From positions 62,001 to 126,000 of the forward strand of contig NZ_JACAOY010000023.1 in the NCBI RefSeq assembly GCF_013385985.1: 64,000 nt of DNA, in the 5' to 3' direction. This DNA comes from Pseudomonas sp. B6002 (GTDB lineage Bacteria; Pseudomonadota; Gammaproteobacteria; Pseudomonadales; Pseudomonadaceae). Every line of letters begins with the position of its first letter. The first letter of the stretch is position 1. Both the position numbers and the translations under genes were made by a program. The notes beneath the pieces are model-generated. The model searched no databases, was not told where the DNA came from, and worked only from the letters and a program-made list of their open reading frames with translations. Shown in pieces: positions 27,183 to 36,876 of this stretch.

Positions 27183-28616
27183 ATGACGCGTCCTGCTCCT
27201 CTGCTGCTCCTGCTCGCTGGTTTGTTGTTCTTCTTTGCCCTGGGTAATCATGAACTGCAGGGCTCCACCGAAGCCCGCGTCGCCGGGATCGCCATGGCCA
27301 TGCACCTGGATAACAACTGGGTGGTGCCCCAGCTGTTTCGTGAACCCTTCCTTGAAAAACCGCCTCTGAGCCTGTGGCTGGACGCCGGCGCCATTCGCCT
27401 GTTTGGCGCCAGCACCGGCGCGGTGCGCCTGGCCTCGGCGTTCGCCGGGCTGTTCAGCGTGATGCTGTTCTACGGGATGCTGCGCACCTTTGGCCGCCCG
27501 AAAACATTGGCGTTCTGCGCCGCCCTGATCCTTGCGACCATGGCCAGTTACTGGGGCAACGTGCGGGGTGTTGGCGAGGACTCCTTGCTCAGCCTGGGCG
27601 TGACCACTGCATTGCTTGGGTTCTACCAGGCGGTACGACCCGACCGCCAAGGCGCCGCTGCCTGGGCGTGGGCGTTGTTTACTGCCGGGATGGTGATCGC
27701 CACGCTGAGTAAAGGCGTATTGGGCCTGGCAATGCCGGGCATTGTGATCTTCGTGTACCTGGTCGCGACCACAGTGCTGGACAAGCGCCTGCGTATCGGT
27801 GACTGGCTCAAGCCGGGGCTGTTCACCTTGCTGGCGCTGGTGCCGCTGATGATCTGGCTGGGCTTCCTGTTCCAGCGCGGCGGGATGCAGGCCGTGGGCG
27901 AAGTGTTGTGGACCAACAGCGTCGGCCGGTTCAGCGGTTCATTCGTCGAAGCCGGACACTACGAACCGTTCTACTACTACATCGCCAAACTGCCCGAAGC
28001 GTTCCTGCCATGGAACATCCTGGTGTACCTGGGGCTGTGGCACTTCCGTAAGAGCCTGGTGCGCAACCGCTACTACCTGTTTTTCAGCATCTGGCTGGTG
28101 GCGCAATTCACCCTGCTGACCCTGGCTTCCAGCAAGCGCACGGTGTACCTCATGGCGCTGACGCCAGCCGCCGCCGTGCTGGCTGCCGAATACGCGCGCG
28201 TATTGTTGGAGTGGGCCAAGCAGCACAAGCCGTCGCTGTACAAACACCACAAGGCCGTGATCGGCAGCGTGTTCACCCTCGCGGTCGCTTGCTACCTGAT
28301 TGCTGCCTTCTGGTTTGCGCCCAAAGCGGACGTGCGTCAGTCGTTCATCCCAGTGATCAGCCAGGTGCAGGCGCTGCAAGCGCAAGGTAAGGAAGTGGTG
28401 TTATTCCAGCCCAACGAGCGGATTGCCGGGGCCAGCGTGTTCTATCTGCAGGCTTACTTGCCGATCCTGCAGACCGAGGCTGAGCTGCGCACGTTCCTCA
28501 CGGCCAAGCCGGGCAACGTGGCGCTGATGGACCGTACCGAACAACTGACCGAGAAGGTCACCGTCATCAAGGAGATGGCGATCAATCGCCAGCCTTACTA
28601 CTTCGTCGAGCAGTAA
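27183..28616 (+). CDS. GT39/ArnT-like membrane glycosyltransferase
   Basis: Integral membrane protein of 477 residues with about 10-12 hydrophobic segments. The N-terminus has LFFFALGNHELQGSTEARVA, matching the first periplasmic loop of GT-C enzymes such as ArnT, whose E-R/A motif binds undecaprenyl-phosphate sugar, and LFREPFLEKPPLSLWLDAGA further on. ArnT itself is about 550 residues, so this is a shorter relative (PMT family). It probably moves a sugar from a lipid carrier to an envelope acceptor; neither is known. No arn genes surround it. Confidence 0.82.
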   Translation: MTRPAPLLLLLAGLLFFFALGNHELQGSTEARVAGIAMAMHLDNNWVVPQLFREPFLEKPPLSLWLDAGAIRLFGASTGAVRLASAFAGLFSVMLFYGMLRTFGRPKTLAFCAALILATMASYWGNVRGVGEDSLLSLGVTTALLGFYQAVRPDRQGAAAWAWALFTAGMVIATLSKGVLGLAMPGIVIFVYLVATTVLDKRLRIGDWLKPGLFTLLALVPLMIWLGFLFQRGGMQAVGEVLWTNSVGRFSGSFVEAGHYEPFYYYIAKLPEAFLPWNILVYLGLWHFRKSLVRNRYYLFFSIWLVAQFTLLTLASSKRTVYLMALTPAAAVLAAEYARVLLEWAKQHKPSLYKHHKAVIGSVFTLAVACYLIAAFWFAPKADVRQSFIPVISQVQALQAQGKEVVLFQPNERIAGASVFYLQAYLPILQTEAELRTFLTAKPGNVALMDRTEQLTEKVTVIKEMAINRQPYYFVEQ

Positions 28617-28631
28617 GGCCGGCGCAGGGCA

Positions 28632-29120
28632 TCAGTGTTTGGTGACCTTGTCCAGGTAACCCATGGCAAACGCCGAGATCACGAAGGTCATGTGGATGAT
28701 GACGTACCACATCAGATGCTGCGGATCGACGTTCTTGGCGTCCATGAAGATACGCAGCAGGTGGATGGAGGAAATCGCCACGATGGACGCCGCCACCTTC
28801 ATCTTCAGCGACGAAGAGTCCATGGTGCCCAGCCAGTTGAGCTTTTCCTTGCTCTCATCGATATCCAGCTGCGAGACGAAGTTCTCGTAGCCGGAGATCA
28901 TCACCATCACCAGCAAGCCGCCGACCAGGGCCATGTCGATCAACGACAGCAGCACCAGGATCAGCTCGGACTCGGCCATCGAGAACACGCTCGGCAGCAG
29001 GTGAATCACTTCCTGGAAGAATTTCAGCGCCAGCGCCAGCAACCCCAGGGACAAGCCGAAATAGATTGGCGCCAGCAGCCAGCGCGAGGCGTACATAGCA
29101 TTTTCGATAAAGCGTTCCAT
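28632..29120 (-). CDS. YqhA/UPF0114 family membrane protein
   Basis: 162-residue inner-membrane protein with four hydrophobic segments ([76 protein letters not shown]). The N-terminus [20 protein letters not shown] and [20 protein letters not shown] are characteristic of the TIGR00645 family. The function of the family is unknown. It is convergent with the glycosyltransferase gene and divergent from the following lipoprotein gene. Confidence 0.92.
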   Translation of the reverse strand: MERFIENAMYASRWLLAPIYFGLSLGLLALALKFFQEVIHLLPSVFSMAESELILVLLSLIDMALVGGLLVMVMISGYENFVSQLDIDESKEKLNWLGTMDSSSLKMKVAASIVAISSIHLLRIFMDAKNVDPQHLMWYVIIHMTFVISAFAMGYLDKVTKH

Positions 29121-29282
29121 TGGATCTCACACAGCTTGGCTAAAAATGGCCGCGAGTATACCAGCCGCTACAGAACACCTGTAACCGCGAGAAAACTGAC
29201 CTGAGCGGCATCTGTAAGAGAATTTTTCTGCTAGTGTCGAGCCAATAAATCGGCTCACTGACGTCGAATAGGAAAAACTCAG

Positions 29283-31106
29283 ATGATGGATGTGCGATCC
29301 CATTTGGCCACTATCGGCCTGGGTGCGATGCTGTTGATGAGCGGCGGCTGCTCCCCCAAAGAAGAGCAGAAGCAAGCCACCCTCGAAGAGAGAACCGCCA
29401 AGTTCGAGCAGTCCCTGGACAGCATCCAGGACCCCAAGCTGCGCGACGCCATCGCTGATCTCGGCGGCTCGCTGCTCTTGCTGGAGCGGGCGCGCGTAAA
29501 GCTCGCCGAAAAGCCTATCGAGGCCGAATACGGCGAAGACACCCTGGCCCTGATCAAACACTACCCCACGCCCCAAGCCTTGGTGGACACCTACATAAAC
29601 GGCCTGTTTGTGCTGCGCAAAGCCTCGCACTCCGACTACCTGACCGATCTGCAGCCGGTCTTCCCGTTCAACTTCAACAGCCCCGACCAGTTTCCCTTTC
29701 CCCATGGCCTGGAATGGCAGTCGGTGACCCTGAGCAACAACAAGGTCATCCCCTTCCAGCCTGAATGGTCGGAAACCGACCCGGGTATCCAACTAAGCCC
29801 CAGCAGTTCCAACCTGACCAACCCCGATGACCTGACGGTGACCTACCCGTTCATCGATGGCGTAGAGACCGAGAACAAGAGCCAGCCGCAACCGGTCAGC
29901 CTCAAAGGTGCGGTGGAAGTGGTTGCCCCCGGCAAGGTGCTGACCTTCGACCTGTCGAAAAAAGACGTGGGCCGCAAGCGCACCGAGGGCGATATCACCC
30001 TCAACCTGCTGCTGCTTGAAAAGAACTACGCCGAGATCGAACTGACCACCAGCGCGCCCCTCGCCCCGGAAGTGGGCGACGAATCGCCTAACCCGTTGCT
30101 GGTGCAGGCACGCGACACCACCGGGCAATTCCTCACCCGCGCGGGCTCGATCAACGAGAGCAGCGCCCAGGTGGCGTTCTACGAGAAACAACTGGCCGAG
30201 ATGCAAAAGCAGAAGGCCTGGTCCGACGCATTTGAAAAGCAACTGAGCGACGAACAAAAGGCGTTCGAGCACAAACAGAGCAGCCACTACGCCAAGGTGT
30301 ACTTCAACGGCGTGATCGATAGCCTGCAGGTCAACGTGCTGGACTTCTCCAAGGCGACGGTCACACACAAGGACCTCGACCTGCCGGTGATGCGCTTCGA
30401 CAAGAACAGCCTGCAAAAAACCGTGCAAGCCTTGCCGATGCCCGTCACGGTGTATGACGACAGCGCCGCCAGCTGGCTCAAAGACGCGACGCTGACCGAA
30501 GAGCAGTTGAAAAAAAGCGTCACCATCACCCAGTCGACCGAAGACGCCAGCGCCGCGCACATCGTGTTCGACCACCCGTTCACCTTCAACGACGACCTGG
30601 TCGGCAGCGAACGCAACAGCAGCGAGGCGCCCATCACCTTCTTCACGGCCGACGACAAGGGCGAGCGCGGCGAACCCATCGAGCTGCCGGCCGAGGCGTT
30701 TGAGCTGGATGCAGCCCGTGGCACGCTGACCTACGACCTCAACCTGTTCCCGGAAAACCCGGCGTTTGTGGTGGGTTCGATCCCGCTGTTCCTGGCCAAC
30801 ATCGAAAAGGCCACGATTGACGTCGCCAAGCTGCCCAAAGGTCTGACGCTCAAGGACAACGCGCTGATCGTCGACCAGAAGGCATTCCCGTCCGACAGCT
30901 GGCGCTTCTACGCCAAGGACGCCAGCGGCAATTACCTCAAGGAGATCCTCGGCGTCAGCCACCGCGCCGAGGAATACGGCACGGCGATGTTTGACGTGCA
31001 TTACTTCTACGGCCAGCCGACCGTGCTGGAAAGCTACCAGCGCACCGACCTGAACACCGTGCAATACGGCTTCGAGGTCAAGCTGGACAAGCCGCAGGCG
31101 CAATAG
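29283..31106 (+). CDS. Large lipoprotein of unknown function
   Basis: 607 residues. A lipoprotein signal with lipobox SGGC (residues about 20-23, LLMSGGCSPKEEQ) is followed by a short coiled-coil stretch (EERTAKFEQSLDSIQDP). The body is acidic and beta-rich in appearance, with repeated FDLSKKDV, LDFSKATVTHKDLDLPVMRF and LNLFPENPAFVVGSIPL elements and no catalytic motif I recognise. A central helix (YEKQLAEMQKQKAWSDAFEK) is charged. It has a single-gene context and is predicted to be membrane-anchored in the periplasm. Confidence 0.8.
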   Translation: MMDVRSHLATIGLGAMLLMSGGCSPKEEQKQATLEERTAKFEQSLDSIQDPKLRDAIADLGGSLLLLERARVKLAEKPIEAEYGEDTLALIKHYPTPQALVDTYINGLFVLRKASHSDYLTDLQPVFPFNFNSPDQFPFPHGLEWQSVTLSNNKVIPFQPEWSETDPGIQLSPSSSNLTNPDDLTVTYPFIDGVETENKSQPQPVSLKGAVEVVAPGKVLTFDLSKKDVGRKRTEGDITLNLLLLEKNYAEIELTTSAPLAPEVGDESPNPLLVQARDTTGQFLTRAGSINESSAQVAFYEKQLAEMQKQKAWSDAFEKQLSDEQKAFEHKQSSHYAKVYFNGVIDSLQVNVLDFSKATVTHKDLDLPVMRFDKNSLQKTVQALPMPVTVYDDSAASWLKDATLTEEQLKKSVTITQSTEDASAAHIVFDHPFTFNDDLVGSERNSSEAPITFFTADDKGERGEPIELPAEAFELDAARGTLTYDLNLFPENPAFVVGSIPLFLANIEKATIDVAKLPKGLTLKDNALIVDQKAFPSDSWRFYAKDASGNYLKEILGVSHRAEEYGTAMFDVHYFYGQPTVLESYQRTDLNTVQYGFEVKLDKPQAQ

Positions 31107-31109
31107 CGA

Positions 31110-31439
31110 TCAGTGATGGGTATCACTGACCGTCTGTGAGCGCCCGCCGTTGAGCTGTCGCAAATGGGCCTGCATGTGCAGGCTCCAGATCTGCGGGTCG
31201 CCCGCTTGCTCGTAGCCGTGCAGCGTGAGGCTGTCGACAATCGATTCCAGTATGGTTTCTGCCACGAAGGGCCCATGAAACGGGCCTTGGGACTTGATGG
31301 TGGACGGCTGTTCGCCGGTCATCCCGGCCGCAAACAGCAAGGTCCACATCCCGTTATCCCCGGCGAGCGGGCGAATGGAGCATTCGATACGGGTGACCAG
31401 GCCCAGGCATTGACGGGTAAGGCAAAGGTTGCGCGGCAT
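31110..31439 (-). CDS. Small protein of unknown function
   Basis: 109 residues from the ATG giving MPRNLCLTRQCLGLV; an upstream ATG would add 10 residues. It reads as a real folded domain (TRIECSIRPLAGDNGMWTLL, GPFVAETILESIVDSLTLHG) with a His/Gln-rich end. It is convergent with the large lipoprotein gene, with stops 3 bases apart. No motif recognised. Confidence 0.6.
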   Translation of the reverse strand: MPRNLCLTRQCLGLVTRIECSIRPLAGDNGMWTLLFAAGMTGEQPSTIKSQGPFHGPFVAETILESIVDSLTLHGYEQAGDPQIWSLHMQAHLRQLNGGRSQTVSDTHH

Positions 31440-31617
31440 GGCGGCGACCCTCGGTAGATCGGTGTTCAACCTCAGCGCACGGCGAGGCTGTCTCTATCCA
31501 GCGACTCCTGTGGATATCCCTTGAGCAGAGAATAGAAGAAAACCACGACAAACCAAGGTTGTAGGGACCAACGGGCGTTGGCCCCACAAAAACAGCCAAT
31601 TTACTGACACCTCACCC

Positions 31618-31706
31618 TGTAGGAGCCGGCTTACCGGCGATCGCGGCGTGTCAGGGTAATCACTTGTGCCTGACAGGCCGCCATCGCCGGCAAGCCGGCT
31701 CCTACA
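31618..31706. repeat. Paired inverted REP elements
   Basis: Two head-to-head REP units (TGTAGGAGCCGGCTTACCGG... and ...CCGGCAAGCCGGCTCCTACA) about 40 bases apart, a palindromic doublet typical of fluorescent pseudomonads, between a small gene and the Lon-like gene. Confidence 0.9.
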
Positions 31707-31714
31707 AAGGTGTG

Positions 31715-34153
31715 TCAGGTGGGCTTGGCTTCGGCCAGCGCTTGCTGCGCCAGCTCCTTTTCCGCCTCTTTCAGGTCTTCCTCGCTGATCATCTCGGCAA
31801 TCGCACGCAAGCGTTCGACTACGCGGGCATTGACGGTGCCCTCCGGGAATTGCCCCTCGGCATCCGGCTCACCGGCATCCTCGCCCACCAACAGGCTCAA
31901 CGCCTCGTCCGCCTGGCGCACCGCATAGATATGGAACTGCCCGGCACGCACGGCCTGCAGCACCTTCTCATCGAGCATCAGCGTGGCCACGTTGGCCTGG
32001 GGAATGATCGCCCCCTGCTCACCGGTCAGGCCGCGCGCTTCGCACAGGCGGAAGAAGCCTTCGATCTTCTCGTTGACCCCGCCCACGGCCTGCACTTCGC
32101 CGAACTGGTTGATCGAGCCGGTGATGGCAAAGCACTGCTTGAGCGGCGTCTTCGACAGGGCCGAAATCAAGGTGCATGCCTCGCCGAGGGACGCACTGTC
32201 GCCGTCCACATAACCGTAGGACTGCTCCAGCGCGATGCTCGCCGAGATGGCCAGCGGGAATTCCTGGGCATAACGACTGCCCAGGTAACCGGTGAGGATC
32301 ATCACGCCCTTGGAGTGAATCGGCTGGCCGAGGTTAACCTCACGCTCAATGTCGACAATGCCGCTGCCGCCCGGGTAAACCGTAGCGGAAATCCGCGCCG
32401 GCACACCGAAGGCCGAATCGCCGACTTCCAACACCGTCAGCCCGTTGCACTTGCCCACGGCCGCACCTGCGGTGTCGATCAGGATCACCCCGGCGAGCAT
32501 GTCGTCGAGAATCCGCGCCGACACGCGCCCGGTGCGCGTGGCCTTGGCCTTGAGCGCCCGCTCGATATGCCCGGAATCGGTCATCTCGTCGCCCGCCAGG
32601 TGACGAATGAAATCCGCCTCGCTGACCAGCTGGAACAGGTCACCAATGCGCGCCGACAAACGGCCCTGGTGCTCGGCCAAGCGTGCGCTGTAGGTGGCCA
32701 GGCGCGCCACGGCGTCCGACGTCAGCGGCGCCATGCCTTCTTCCGAGGTGCGGGTTTTGAGCAACTGGGCGAACTGCTCCAGGCTCTCGTCCACCATCGG
32801 GATGTCTTCGTCGAAGTCCACCAGCACCCGGAACATCTCCTGGAAGTCCGGGTCGGCGTCTTGCAACGCGTAATACAGCTGGCGCGAACCGATGATGATC
32901 ACCTTGACCTGCAACGGAATCATCTGCGGGTTCAGGGTGACGGTGGCCAAGCGCCCCAGCTCGCCCAACGGCGATTCCATCTTCAGCTTGCGCGACTGCA
33001 GGGAACGCTTGAGCGCGTCCCACACAAACGGCTCGCCGAGCATTTTCTCGGCTTCGAGGATCAAAAAGCCGCCATTGGCGCGGTGCAAAGCACCCGGGCG
33101 CAATTGCCGGTAGGTGGTGTAGAGCGCGCCCTGGTCGGTGCTGTATTCGATACGGCCGAACAGGTTGTCGTAGGTCGGGTGCGGTTCAAACACCACCGGC
33201 GCGCCGCCGTTGATCGGGTGGCCCACCACCAGGCTCGGGCAGTACTGCTCTTCGAGCAGCTTGCGCGCCTGGGCGTCGGTCTTGGCGTCGTCGACCAATT
33301 GCTCGACCACGGTTTTCAGCAGGTACACCTGCATGGCTTGCAGGTAGCCGCAGACTGCCGCGTTTTCCGCGTACTTTTCCGACAGCGGCGAGAGCAATGG
33401 CTGCAGGGCCAGGGTGATGGTTTCTTCGTTGAACTGGCGCAGCTGGTTGTTCGACTCGCGCTTCCACTGTGGAAGGCTGGCCAACTCTTCGTTGAGGCGT
33501 TCTTCCAGCTCGGAAATATCCGTGTGGAAACGCTCGCGGTCGGCTTCCGGCAGCTGCGAAAACTCGGCTTCGTCCAGGGCCTTGCCGTCGAGCATCGGGG
33601 TAAAGGCGATGTTGGAGCTGTCGCGGTAAAGCGCCACGTCCTTTTCCAATGCCAGACGCTCAATCACGTCCAGCGCCTTGTCGTAGCGCTGGTTGAAAGC
33701 GCGGTCGATGGCGCTTTTGCGCTGTTGGTAGGTCGGGTGTTCGAACACGGCCGGGAAGGTGGCCACCAGGTTGTCGATCAACCCGCTGATGTCACTGATG
33801 AACGCCGCCGCGCCGCCCGCTGGCAGTTCCAGCGCACGGGGTTCGCGAGGCTCATCGAAATTGTTCACATAGACCCAGTCCGATGGGGTCTGCAGGCGTT
33901 TACCTTCTGCCTTCAGGTAGCGTTTGACGAACGAAAAGCGGCCGGTACCGGGCTCGCCCATGACAAACACGTTGTAACCGGGGCGTGGCATGGCCACACC
34001 GAACTGCAAGGCTTCAACCGCACGTTCCTGGCCAAGCACACCGCGAAAGGGCTCCAAATCATTGGTGGTCGAGAAGCTGAACTGTTCAGCGGAAAAAGGA
34101 CGAGTCAGCGCTTCGGGCGCTAGACGCAAGCTGGCAGCAACAGGATCAGGCAT
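31715..34153 (-). CDS. Lon-like AAA+ protease (S16 family)
   Basis: 812-residue cytoplasmic protease-like protein distinct from housekeeping Lon. The P-loop MGEPGTGRFS (65-74) has Arg where the invariant Walker A lysine normally stands. A large helical insertion (about 140-300) follows, then HRANGGFLILEAEKML (Walker B-like) and the C-terminal protease domain. There the catalytic dyad is S653 (DGDSASLGEA) and K696 (GGVNEKIEGF), 43 residues apart as in E. coli Lon (S679/K722). The family occurs in many proteobacteria; its substrates are unknown. Confidence 0.88.
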   Translation of the reverse strand: MPDPVAASLRLAPEALTRPFSAEQFSFSTTNDLEPFRGVLGQERAVEALQFGVAMPRPGYNVFVMGEPGTGRFSFVKRYLKAEGKRLQTPSDWVYVNNFDEPREPRALELPAGGAAAFISDISGLIDNLVATFPAVFEHPTYQQRKSAIDRAFNQRYDKALDVIERLALEKDVALYRDSSNIAFTPMLDGKALDEAEFSQLPEADRERFHTDISELEERLNEELASLPQWKRESNNQLRQFNEETITLALQPLLSPLSEKYAENAAVCGYLQAMQVYLLKTVVEQLVDDAKTDAQARKLLEEQYCPSLVVGHPINGGAPVVFEPHPTYDNLFGRIEYSTDQGALYTTYRQLRPGALHRANGGFLILEAEKMLGEPFVWDALKRSLQSRKLKMESPLGELGRLATVTLNPQMIPLQVKVIIIGSRQLYYALQDADPDFQEMFRVLVDFDEDIPMVDESLEQFAQLLKTRTSEEGMAPLTSDAVARLATYSARLAEHQGRLSARIGDLFQLVSEADFIRHLAGDEMTDSGHIERALKAKATRTGRVSARILDDMLAGVILIDTAGAAVGKCNGLTVLEVGDSAFGVPARISATVYPGGSGIVDIEREVNLGQPIHSKGVMILTGYLGSRYAQEFPLAISASIALEQSYGYVDGDSASLGEACTLISALSKTPLKQCFAITGSINQFGEVQAVGGVNEKIEGFFRLCEARGLTGEQGAIIPQANVATLMLDEKVLQAVRAGQFHIYAVRQADEALSLLVGEDAGEPDAEGQFPEGTVNARVVERLRAIAEMISEEDLKEAEKELAQQALAEAKPT

Positions 34154-34420
34154 CGGGCTTCCTTACATCAGGCGGGGCAGATAACGGCATTCTGGCTCCC
34201 GCTTGCGCGCTCTGGCAAGGCGAGCCTGTGGGAAAGCATAGACACGGGAGGCGTCCTACAAATAATTCGCGACATCGCTGATTGTTTTATAAAAAAACAC
34301 GGAACCCCGGGAACGTGCCTAAACTCCAAACTGCGCGGGTTGGACTAATAACCGATCCCTAGGGCGCTGCAACGCGCCTGAACCCTTGTCCATTGGTTTG
34401 CACACAAAGAGAACAAAGCT

Positions 34421-34909
34421 ATGAAACGGATCCTTCTTGGTACTCTCTTCACCGTCGTCTCCCTCAATGCAATGGCAGAAGCACCAGGCGGCCCGAACTG
34501 CGGTTGGGGCAACATGTTGTTTGAAGGCCAACGCGGTACTCCAGCTCACTTCCTGGCGTCCACCACCAACGGCACCTCGGGTAACGCCACCTTCGGCATG
34601 ACCTCAGGCACCAACGGTTGCAGCACCAACAGCGCCCTGACCTACGGCGGCAAGTCCTGGATTGCCATGAATGGCATGATGAACGAGCTGTCCGAAGACA
34701 TGGCCAAAGGCAATGGCGAAGCACTGACCACCTACGCGGTGGTACTGGGCGTTGCTCCAGAAGATCGCGAGCACTTCGCTGCCGTGACCCACGAGCACTT
34801 CCAACAGATCTTCAGCAAAGCCGACGTGACGGCTGACGATGTGCACACCAACACCCTCGCCGTCCTCAAGGGCGACGCCCGCCTGGCGAAATACGCTACC
34901 CAGGCTTAA
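34421..34909 (+). CDS. DUF3015 family secreted protein
   Basis: 162 residues with a signal peptide (MKRILLGTLFTVVSLNAMAEA). The mature protein starts GGPNCGWGNMLFEGQRGTPA and contains TSGNATFGMTSGTNGCSTN, the conserved Cys/Gly blocks of DUF3015. The C-terminal half is helical (MMNELSEDMAKGNGEALTTY, EDREHFAAVTHEHFQQIF). It is probably periplasmic or outer-membrane associated; function unknown. A strong terminator follows, but the DUF4105 gene starts only about 90 bases later in the same direction. Confidence 0.9.
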   Translation: MKRILLGTLFTVVSLNAMAEAPGGPNCGWGNMLFEGQRGTPAHFLASTTNGTSGNATFGMTSGTNGCSTNSALTYGGKSWIAMNGMMNELSEDMAKGNGEALTTYAVVLGVAPEDREHFAAVTHEHFQQIFSKADVTADDVHTNTLAVLKGDARLAKYATQA

Positions 34910-34918
34910 GCTCGACCC

Positions 34919-34950
34919 GCCCGTGCCTTTCGAGGCACGGGCTTTATTTT
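34919..34950 (+). terminator. Intrinsic terminator after DUF3015 gene
   Basis: Perfect 9-base stem GCCCGTGCC / GGCACGGGC with a TTTCGA loop, followed by TTTATTTTT. Confidence 0.9.
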
Positions 34951-35000
34951 TGGACCCGCCTCCCCTTTGGGTCTCTCTTTATCCGACTTAAGTTGCCCCT

Positions 35001-36854
35001 ATGCTCAAACGCTTTGCCTGGCTGGCACTCTTCGCCTGCGCCCCGCTGTACGCGGCCCCGCATATTGATGATCAACGTTTGCAGCAATTGGCCAATGATC
35101 CGTTCTGGTTGTCCCTGGGCCATTACGAAGCCGGCAAGCTCAAGGGCTGGCGCAGCTATGTCAGCGACAAGAAATTCTTCCTCGCCCCCGACGGCGCCCA
35201 CCACCCGGACGCCGAACTCAAGGCCACCGTTGACGCACTCTATGCGCCGGCCAGCCTGGGCGAAAAACATGTTCAATGCGTTTACCCCGCACGCACCCGC
35301 TGGCTCAAGGATCAGTTACAACTGACCGATCTGCCCGCCGTGGACTGCAAAGAATTCAAGCAATGGTTCAAGGACGTCGCCCCGCACAGCGCGGTGATGA
35401 TCTTCCCGGCGGCCTACCTCAACAGCCCGTCGTCCATGTTCGGCCACACCCTGCTGCGTATCGACCAGGCCGATGTGCAGCGCGACAAGACCGCCTTGCT
35501 CAGCTACGCGATCAACTTTGGCGCCTACATCGAAGGCTCGGACAACAGCATCCTCTACGCCTGGAAAGGCCTGATGGGCGGCTACCCCGGCCTGTTCGCC
35601 CTGGTGCCCTACCAGGAAAAACTTTCCGAGTACCGTAGCCTCGAAAACCGCGACCTGTGGGAATACCGCCTGAACCTGACCCAGGTCGAGACCGAGCGCA
35701 TGGTCGAGCACGTGTGGGAGCTCAAGCAGATCCAGTTCGACTATTTCTTCTTTGACGAAAACTGCTCCTATCGCCTGCTGGAACTGCTGCAAGTCGCACG
35801 TCCCGGGCTGCGCCTGACCGAGCAATTCCCGCTGACCGCCATCCCTACCGACACCGTCAAGGCGGTGAAGGATGCAGGGCTGGTGGAGAAGATCGACTAC
35901 CGCCCTTCCCGCGAGCGCGAGCTACTGGAGCGTGCCAAGCCGCTGAGCAGTGAAGAACAACAGTGGGTACTCAAGGTCAGCGACGACCAGAAGCAACTGC
36001 AAGAGCCGGCCTTCAAGGCCCTGCCCCGCGAGCGCCAGGCCCTGATCATCGACGCCGCCTACCGCCTGGGCCGCTACCGCGCCAACGGTTTGGAGCGTGA
36101 CACCGAACGTTCCCAACGCAGCTTTGAACTGCTGCGCGCAATCAACCAGAACCCGGCGCCCGACCTGAACGTCGAACGCCCCGGCCTGCCGGAAGACGGC
36201 CATGAGTCGCGCACGTGGCAAGCCGGTATCGGCACCCGTGGCGACAAAGCCTTCGGTGAGTACGGCCTGCGCATGGCCTACCACGACCTCAACGACAACG
36301 CCGAAGGCTTCCCCCTCGGCGCGCAGATCGAAATCCTGCAGATGAAACTGCGCCAGTACGAAGGCAACCACTGGCAACTGCAGCAACTGGACCTGGCCAC
36401 CATCCGCTCCCTGACCCCGCGCAACGCGCTGTTGCAGCCGTGGTCCTGGCAAGTCACCGGCGGCCTGGAGCGGGTGCCCGGCAAACACGACGACGAAACC
36501 CTGGTGGCCCACGTCAACGGCGGCGCCGGTGGTACCTGGCAACTGAGCGACGACATGCTCGGCTTCGCCCTCGGCACCGTGCGCGTGGAACACAACAACG
36601 ACTTCAGCGAAGCCATCTCCCCCGCAGCCGGCTTCAACACCGGCGTGCTGTGGAAAAACCCGCTGGGCAACCTGAGCCTGGAAGCCAAGGGCGACTTCTT
36701 CACCAACGGCGAAGTGCGCCGCAGCCTGAGCCTGAACCAGCAGTGGGAATTGTCCCGCAACCTGGGCCTGCGCCTGAGCGCCCAACGCGAATACAGCCAC
36801 CTGTCCACCCCGGTGAACGAAGTGCTGCTGGAAGTGAAGTGGTATCACTACTGA
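35001..36854 (+). CDS. DUF4105 (Lnb-type) periplasmic / outer membrane protein
   Basis: 617 residues with a signal peptide (MLKRFAWLALFACAPLYA). The N-terminal 330 residues carry the DUF4105/Lnb_N core: FPAAYLNSPSSMFGHTLLRI, GGYPGLFALVPYQEKLSEY, LWEYRLNLTQVETERMVEHV and FFFDENCSYRLLELL. These include a conserved Cys and His that recall papain-like NlpC/P60 permuted folds. The C-terminal half alternates hydrophobic and polar residues and ends in an aromatic residue (LLEVKWYHY), suggesting an outer-membrane barrel domain. Lnb in Enterococcus is a lipoprotein lyso-form N-acyltransferase-type protein; the role here is unproven. Confidence 0.85.
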   Translation: MLKRFAWLALFACAPLYAAPHIDDQRLQQLANDPFWLSLGHYEAGKLKGWRSYVSDKKFFLAPDGAHHPDAELKATVDALYAPASLGEKHVQCVYPARTRWLKDQLQLTDLPAVDCKEFKQWFKDVAPHSAVMIFPAAYLNSPSSMFGHTLLRIDQADVQRDKTALLSYAINFGAYIEGSDNSILYAWKGLMGGYPGLFALVPYQEKLSEYRSLENRDLWEYRLNLTQVETERMVEHVWELKQIQFDYFFFDENCSYRLLELLQVARPGLRLTEQFPLTAIPTDTVKAVKDAGLVEKIDYRPSRERELLERAKPLSSEEQQWVLKVSDDQKQLQEPAFKALPRERQALIIDAAYRLGRYRANGLERDTERSQRSFELLRAINQNPAPDLNVERPGLPEDGHESRTWQAGIGTRGDKAFGEYGLRMAYHDLNDNAEGFPLGAQIEILQMKLRQYEGNHWQLQQLDLATIRSLTPRNALLQPWSWQVTGGLERVPGKHDDETLVAHVNGGAGGTWQLSDDMLGFALGTVRVEHNNDFSEAISPAAGFNTGVLWKNPLGNLSLEAKGDFFTNGEVRRSLSLNQQWELSRNLGLRLSAQREYSHLSTPVNEVLLEVKWYHY

Positions 36855-36876
36855 CCAAAGGCACACAACGATCAAA

